Assembly (NCBI RefSeq): GCF_001550155.1
Contig: NZ_LRUF01000026.1
Coordinates: 452,463-516,462 of the forward strand
Source: Pseudoalteromonas arabiensis
GTDB lineage: Bacteria > Pseudomonadota > Gammaproteobacteria > Enterobacterales > Alteromonadaceae
Direction of reading: 5' to 3'
Length of the DNA stretch: 64,000 nucleotides
This document shows, in pieces, positions 60,211 to 64,000 of the stretch; position 1 is the stretch's first letter, and each line of letters starts with the position of its first letter. The position numbers and the translations under genes are program-made. A model generated the notes under the pieces. The model was not told the DNA's origin, did not search any database, and saw only the letters and a program-made list of their open reading frames with translations.

Positions 60211-60489
60211 CTATAGCATATGACGTACGTCATCGATGTTGCTGATCACGTTATAGATTTCTTCAATGTGCTCTTTGCTTGTGACCGTTGCAACAAGCGT
60301 TACTGATTCGTAATTACCTTTGCTGCTTGGCTTTACTTTAGGTGCGTAATCACCCGGTGCAATAGGTTGCAGCTTTTCTAAGACTTGATCTGTCAAGTTT
60401 ACATTTGCTAAGCCCATGATTTTAAATGTAAATGGGCAAGGGAAGTCTAAATACTCATCAAACTTAGTATTTTTAACAGGTTGAACCAC
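60211..60489 (-). CDS. ybeD: UPF0250/YbeD-family protein (DUF493)
   Basis: 92 residues: TKFDEYLDFPCPFTFKIMGL, YESVTLVATVTSKEHIEEIY, NVISNIDDVRHML. This is the YbeD ACT-like fold. It lies 20 bp before lipB, the conserved place. A regulatory role for lipoate genes is often suggested but not established. Confidence 0.93.
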   Translation of the reverse strand: MVQPVKNTKFDEYLDFPCPFTFKIMGLANVNLTDQVLEKLQPIAPGDYAPKVKPSSKGNYESVTLVATVTSKEHIEEIYNVISNIDDVRHML

Positions 60490-60620
60490 GACGGTGACTC
60501 CTCAAACAGTGAGTGTGCTTAATAGAGATTTTCTCGGCCATTTCTTGGCGTTAAGCAAACTAGGTTATGACGCACTCGACCCAGCGCGACTGATATGGGG
60601 CGCATTCTATCATTTTTCAG

Positions 60621-60653
60621 GCAAAAAAAAACGCCTTGCGATGCAAGGCGTTT
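60621..60653 (-). terminator. dacA terminator
   Basis: AAACGCCTTGC/GCAAGGCGTTT, an 11-bp stem with a 3-nt loop, followed on the minus strand by a run of T residues. Confidence 0.85.
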
Positions 60654-60671
60654 ATAATCTTTTATTCGTTA

Positions 60672-61841
60672 TTACATTATTTGTAAACGTAGGTAATCAT
60701 AAATTTTGCTAAAGAAGCTACCTTCTGCTACTTCCTCTAGTGTAACTAGTGGATACTGCGCGATTTCTTCACCTTCAAGCTGTAAAAATAAAGTACCTAC
60801 TTTTGTCCCTTTTTCAAGCGGTGCTTCTAAGGTTTTATCAAGCTCAAAGTTTGCTTTTAAATTTTTACGTTGACCACGAGGGATCGTAATCGGTGTATCT
60901 TCTAAAATGCCCAAAGATACATTTTCTTTGTTACCCATCCAAATACGTTGCTCAGCGAAGCTATCGCCAGCTTTGTACGGTGTAATTGTTTCGAAAAAGC
61001 GAAAGCCGTAGTTAAGTAGTTTTTTACTTTCAACTTTACGTGCGCGCTCACTTTCTGCGCCCATAATTACTGCAATTAAGCGCATATCGTCTTTAGTCGC
61101 AGAGCTCACTAAACTATAACCCGCTTCTGATGTGTGGCCTGTTTTGATGCCATCAACATTCATGCTCTCATCCCATAACAATGAGTTACGGTTATATTGT
61201 TTAATGCCATTATAAGTGAATGATTTTTTAGCATACACTTCGTATTCATCAGGCACGTCACGAATAAGTGCAGCGCCCAGTGTCGCCATATCGCGTGGAG
61301 TTGTGAAATGCTCAGTTGTATCTAAACCGTGGCTGTTGATAAAGTGGCTATTAGTCATACCTAATTTTTCAGCATGAGCATTCATTAAATCAGCAAATGC
61401 ACTTTCACTGCCAGCAATATGCTCGGCCATTGCCACACAGGCATCGTTACCAGATTGAATGATGATGCCATGGTTAAGGTCATCAACACTGATCTGTTTA
61501 CCTACTTCGATAAACATTTTTGATGATTCAGGGAAGTTCTTTGCCCACGCTTTTTCACTCACTGTAACCATATCGGTAGGTGATATGTTACCTGCTTTAA
61601 TTTCAGTACCAATTACATAACTGGTCATCATTTTGGTTAAACTTGCAGGCGCCAATTTGGTATCGGCTTCGCCTTCTGCGATCACTTTACCGGTGGTGAA
61701 ATCAACCAAGAAGTAACCTTTCGCATTAACTTGAGGTGGGGCAGGGATGATTTGGGCTGTTGCAGAGAAAACGCTAGCAGTGCAAACAAGGCCACAAACG
61801 CCACTTAAGATTTTATATTTTATAGATTTCATCATACTCAT
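60672..61841 (-). CDS. dacA: D-alanyl-D-alanine carboxypeptidase (PBP5/6 type)
   Basis: 389 residues. Signal peptide, then the penicillin-binding motifs ASLTKMM (SxxK), SGNDAC (SxN) and GIKTGHTSEAGYS (KTG). A C-terminal beta domain ends with an amphipathic helix (SFFSKIYDYLRLQIM) for membrane anchoring. It trims the terminal D-Ala of peptidoglycan pentapeptides. It lies between rlpA and ybeD as in most gammaproteobacteria. The first ATG is used; others lie 2 and 3 codons later. Confidence 0.95.
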   Translation of the reverse strand: MSMMKSIKYKILSGVCGLVCTASVFSATAQIIPAPPQVNAKGYFLVDFTTGKVIAEGEADTKLAPASLTKMMTSYVIGTEIKAGNISPTDMVTVSEKAWAKNFPESSKMFIEVGKQISVDDLNHGIIIQSGNDACVAMAEHIAGSESAFADLMNAHAEKLGMTNSHFINSHGLDTTEHFTTPRDMATLGAALIRDVPDEYEVYAKKSFTYNGIKQYNRNSLLWDESMNVDGIKTGHTSEAGYSLVSSATKDDMRLIAVIMGAESERARKVESKKLLNYGFRFFETITPYKAGDSFAEQRIWMGNKENVSLGILEDTPITIPRGQRKNLKANFELDKTLEAPLEKGTKVGTLFLQLEGEEIAQYPLVTLEEVAEGSFFSKIYDYLRLQIM

Positions 61842-61886
61842 TAATGGTTAAAGTTAAACATGTCGCGTTAACCTATTCTAAAGGTC

Positions 61887-62654
61887 TTACTCACTGTAAA
61901 GCAAGAACGCGTTCTGAAATTGGTTTTGTTTTAATTTGTTCAAGACAGTGTGTGCTTCAGCAGCATCTTTGATTGGACCGAGTCGCAAACGATAAATTCC
62001 GTCTTTTTCAACAATATTTGTTGGTACATGGTATTGCTGACGCAATTGAAACGCGAGAGCTTCGACGTTAGCAAGTGTACTGCCTGCAGCAACCTGTATG
62101 TAACTTAAACGTGGGGCAGAATCGGCAAGTGTAATTGCTTCAACCTTAACACGCGCTGTACCTTTTGTGTAATAGCCTAGCTTGTAAGCGGCTGCATAAG
62201 ACAGGTCAATTAGCCTGTCATCATGAAAAGGGCCGCGGTCATTTACTCGAACGATGACAGATTTACCATTATCTAGATTAGTCACACGGGCAAAACTGGG
62301 TAAAGGCAGTGTTTTATGAGCGGCAGACATAGCAAACATATCGTATATTTCGCCGTTAGAGGTGTGATAATTATGAAATTTTCGACCGTACCAAGAGGCA
62401 ATGCCTTCCTCAGAATAACCGGTTTCGTCAAGCATCGGTGTGTAGCGTTTACCAAGCACTTCATAAGGACGACCCGCACTTGCACTTTTTACAACTGGTG
62501 TGACGACGGCATCTTGCATTTCAAGCTCTGTCGGTTTACGCAGCGGAGCAGCATCATGTTCCATTGCATACCTGCCTCGTTGTGAAGAGGAGCTACATGC
62601 TGTAAGTAACACACACATTAAAACAATAAATAGAAGATTTACTCGGTTTATCAT
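61887..62654 (-). CDS. rlpA: septal-ring lytic transglycosylase RlpA
   Basis: 255 residues. Lipobox in IVLMCVLLTACSSSS. The double-psi beta-barrel domain (about 82-175) has EEGIASWYGRKFHNYHTSNG, MSAAHKTLPLPSFARVTNL and VNDRGPFHDDRLIDLSYAAA. A C-terminal SPOR domain (about 180-255) binds denuded glycan strands at the septum. The start overlaps the rodA stop (TAATG). Confidence 0.92.
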   Translation of the reverse strand: MINRVNLLFIVLMCVLLTACSSSSQRGRYAMEHDAAPLRKPTELEMQDAVVTPVVKSASAGRPYEVLGKRYTPMLDETGYSEEGIASWYGRKFHNYHTSNGEIYDMFAMSAAHKTLPLPSFARVTNLDNGKSVIVRVNDRGPFHDDRLIDLSYAAAYKLGYYTKGTARVKVEAITLADSAPRLSYIQVAAGSTLANVEALAFQLRQQYHVPTNIVEKDGIYRLRLGPIKDAAEAHTVLNKLKQNQFQNAFLLYSE

Positions 62655-63760
62655 TATTTTAAAAGCATCCTTTTATCGGTAGCGATGGACATAATAATGC
62701 CAAATCCGGCCATCAGGGTTACCATCGATGTGCCACCGTAACTAATTAATGGTAAGGGAACACCCACAACAGGAAGTAAGCCCGATACCATGCCAATATT
62801 TACAAATACATAAACAAAAAAGGTTAACGTGAGTGCTCCAGCTAGAAGTTTACCAAATGCATCTTGAGCATTAACAGCAATATAGAGTCCGCGACCTATA
62901 ATAAATAGGTACATGCAAAGCAGTAAGCACACGCCAAAAAGGCCAAACTCTTCACTGAGTACTGAAAAAATAAAGTCAGTGTGCCTTTCTGGTAAAAATT
63001 CGAGTTGTGATTGTGTACCTTGCAACCAACCTTTTCCTTCTATACCACCAGAACCAATGGCTATTTTTGACTGAATTATGTGGTATCCAGAACCAAGAGG
63101 GTCGCTCTCAGGATCTAAAAACGTGAGTACCCGCTGGCGTTGGTAGTCGTGCATTCCATAATGCCAAAATGGCCATGCTGCGAGCGCGATGGTTGCACTA
63201 AAAAAACCAATCAAGCGCCAACTTAAACCAGACAAAAACAACACAAAGATGCCAGAACTGGCGATTAAAATCGAGGTACCTAAGTCAGGTTGCTCTTTTA
63301 TTAAGACGGTTGGTACCATCACGATTGCAAAGCCAATAATCAGGTGGATGACTCTCGGTGGCAAGTGGTTACGCCCGATATACCATGCAACCATCATAGG
63401 AACGGCTATTTTCATTAATTCAGACGGTTGAAATCGAGTTACGCCCAAATCAAGCCAACGTTGAGCTCCTTTTGAGCTAACGCCGAATAGCAAAACACCA
63501 ACCAGCATCAAAAGCCCCACACAGTAAAGGGGTATAACCATGCTTTTTAATGTGTTAGGTGAAAATTGAGCAAGAATAAACATACCTAGCACAGCGCCAA
63601 ACATGCGAGTTGCATGGCGAACCATCATTGCTGAATCTTGGCCACTGGCGCTGTACACAATAGCAAGACTCGCTACCATCATAGCCATTAGGGCAATGAG
63701 CAGTGGTAAATCGAGGTGAAGGCGCTGCCAAATAGAGCGCTTTTTATTTAATGGGATCAT
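62654..63760 (-). CDS. rodA: rod-shape SEDS glycosyltransferase RodA
   Basis: 368 residues with about ten transmembrane helices. SEDS motifs include GAQRWLDLGVTRFQPSELMK, IKEQPDLGTSILIASSG, FLPERHTDFIFSVLSEEFGL and PVVGVPLPLISYGGTSMVT. It polymerises peptidoglycan for elongation together with PBP2. Its ATG overlaps the mrdA stop (ATGA). Confidence 0.95.
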   Translation of the reverse strand: MIPLNKKRSIWQRLHLDLPLLIALMAMMVASLAIVYSASGQDSAMMVRHATRMFGAVLGMFILAQFSPNTLKSMVIPLYCVGLLMLVGVLLFGVSSKGAQRWLDLGVTRFQPSELMKIAVPMMVAWYIGRNHLPPRVIHLIIGFAIVMVPTVLIKEQPDLGTSILIASSGIFVLFLSGLSWRLIGFFSATIALAAWPFWHYGMHDYQRQRVLTFLDPESDPLGSGYHIIQSKIAIGSGGIEGKGWLQGTQSQLEFLPERHTDFIFSVLSEEFGLFGVCLLLCMYLFIIGRGLYIAVNAQDAFGKLLAGALTLTFFVYVFVNIGMVSGLLPVVGVPLPLISYGGTSMVTLMAGFGIIMSIATDKRMLLK

Positions 63761-64000
63761 GGCGCATCACTTTGAGCTGTTTGAATAGGGTTAGCTGAGA
63801 AGTAGTAATCCATTAATTGACGGGCGATTGGTGCACCAACTGTACTACCACCACCAGTATTTTCTACGACCACAGAAACAACAATCTGCGGGTCATTATA
63901 AGGTGCAAAGCCAATATAAATCGCGTTGTCGCGTTGTCGCTCTTTTAATGATTTAGCATCATAACGTTCACCTTGTGCAATACTAACAACTTGTGCAGTT
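63757..64000 (-). CDS. mrdA: penicillin-binding protein 2, C-terminal end only
   Basis: The frame is open to the right edge; about the last 80 residues are seen. GFAPYNDPQIVVSVVVENTG, GGGSTVGAPIARQLMDYYFS and a short tail ending in SDAP are typical of the C-terminal end of PBP2 transpeptidase. Order mrdA-rodA-rlpA-dacA supports the call. The active-site motifs lie outside the window. Confidence 0.9.
   Translation of the reverse strand, partial: TAQVVSIAQGERYDAKSLKERQRDNAIYIGFAPYNDPQIVVSVVVENTGGGSTVGAPIARQLMDYYFSANPIQTAQSDAP

Noticed and set aside
60494..60712. 72-codon plus-strand ORF between ybeD and dacA
   Set aside because: It runs through the dacA terminator and its sequence resembles no protein; the stretch is better read as the dacA-ybeD intergenic region.

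Overview
This 64 kb window looks like a chromosome segment of a marine gammaproteobacterium of the Alteromonadales, most probably Pseudoalteromonas. The evidence is the tmRNA tag (ANDDNYALAA), the motY/rnt pair, the fabB-pdxB-asd-fimV run and the lipA-lipB-ybeD-dacA-rlpA-rodA-mrdA cell-wall/lipoate block. The genus is inferred from gene order and protein style, not from a search.

Layout. (1) 1-3993: end of an EamA transporter, motY (polar flagellar motor), rnt (RNase T) and a FapA/DUF342 protein. (2) 3994-4351: ssrA (tmRNA). (3) 4325-39074: a complete-looking lambda-like siphovirus prophage of about 34.7 kb integrated in the 3' end of ssrA and bounded by a 27-bp direct repeat (attL/attR). (4) 39081-64000: host genes, including a crotonase, a TauE/SafE permease, an NAD(P)-binding protein, an OmpA-family protein with a duplicated N-terminal domain, mnmC, fabB, pdxB, asd, fimV, an unusual alpha/beta-hydrolase-fold protein, an M28 peptidase, a TetR regulator beside a gene remnant, and the lipoate/cell-elongation cluster, ending inside mrdA.

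Prophage organisation. Leftward early operon: LuxR-type HTH gene, several small genes, an exonuclease, a zinc-motif protein, DUF2786, a 50-aa protein, xis and int. It is read from a promoter with 14-bp dyad operators (consensus ATAAC-TAAA-GTTAT). The immunity region has a self-cleaving CI-type repressor, a Cro-like protein and four regularly spaced copies of the same operator between them. Between the left operators and cI, where lambda keeps rex, lies an AT-rich Septu-like defence pair (ATPase plus HNH nuclease) preceded by a small membrane/secreted protein gene. The right side has a primase with a Toprim domain, a VapE-type helicase, a repeat-rich candidate origin, a Q-like antiterminator and a matching late promoter with terminator. 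Then come lysis genes (endolysin, Rz, overlapping Rz1, holin), packaging, a head module with a protease-capsid fusion, and a lambda-type tail module with a -1 frameshift site in G/GT.

The strongest candidates for new biology are the accessory genes: the Septu-like trio (11184-13528), a putAbiC-like membrane protein beside attL (4550-5299), a membrane-anchored protein and an 84-aa protein beside attR (37705-38933), and an opposite-strand gene with an ordered Cys-His-Asp set inside the replication operon (14866-15549). Together these suggest a prophage that devotes both ends and its rex locus to competition with other phages. This last point is inference.
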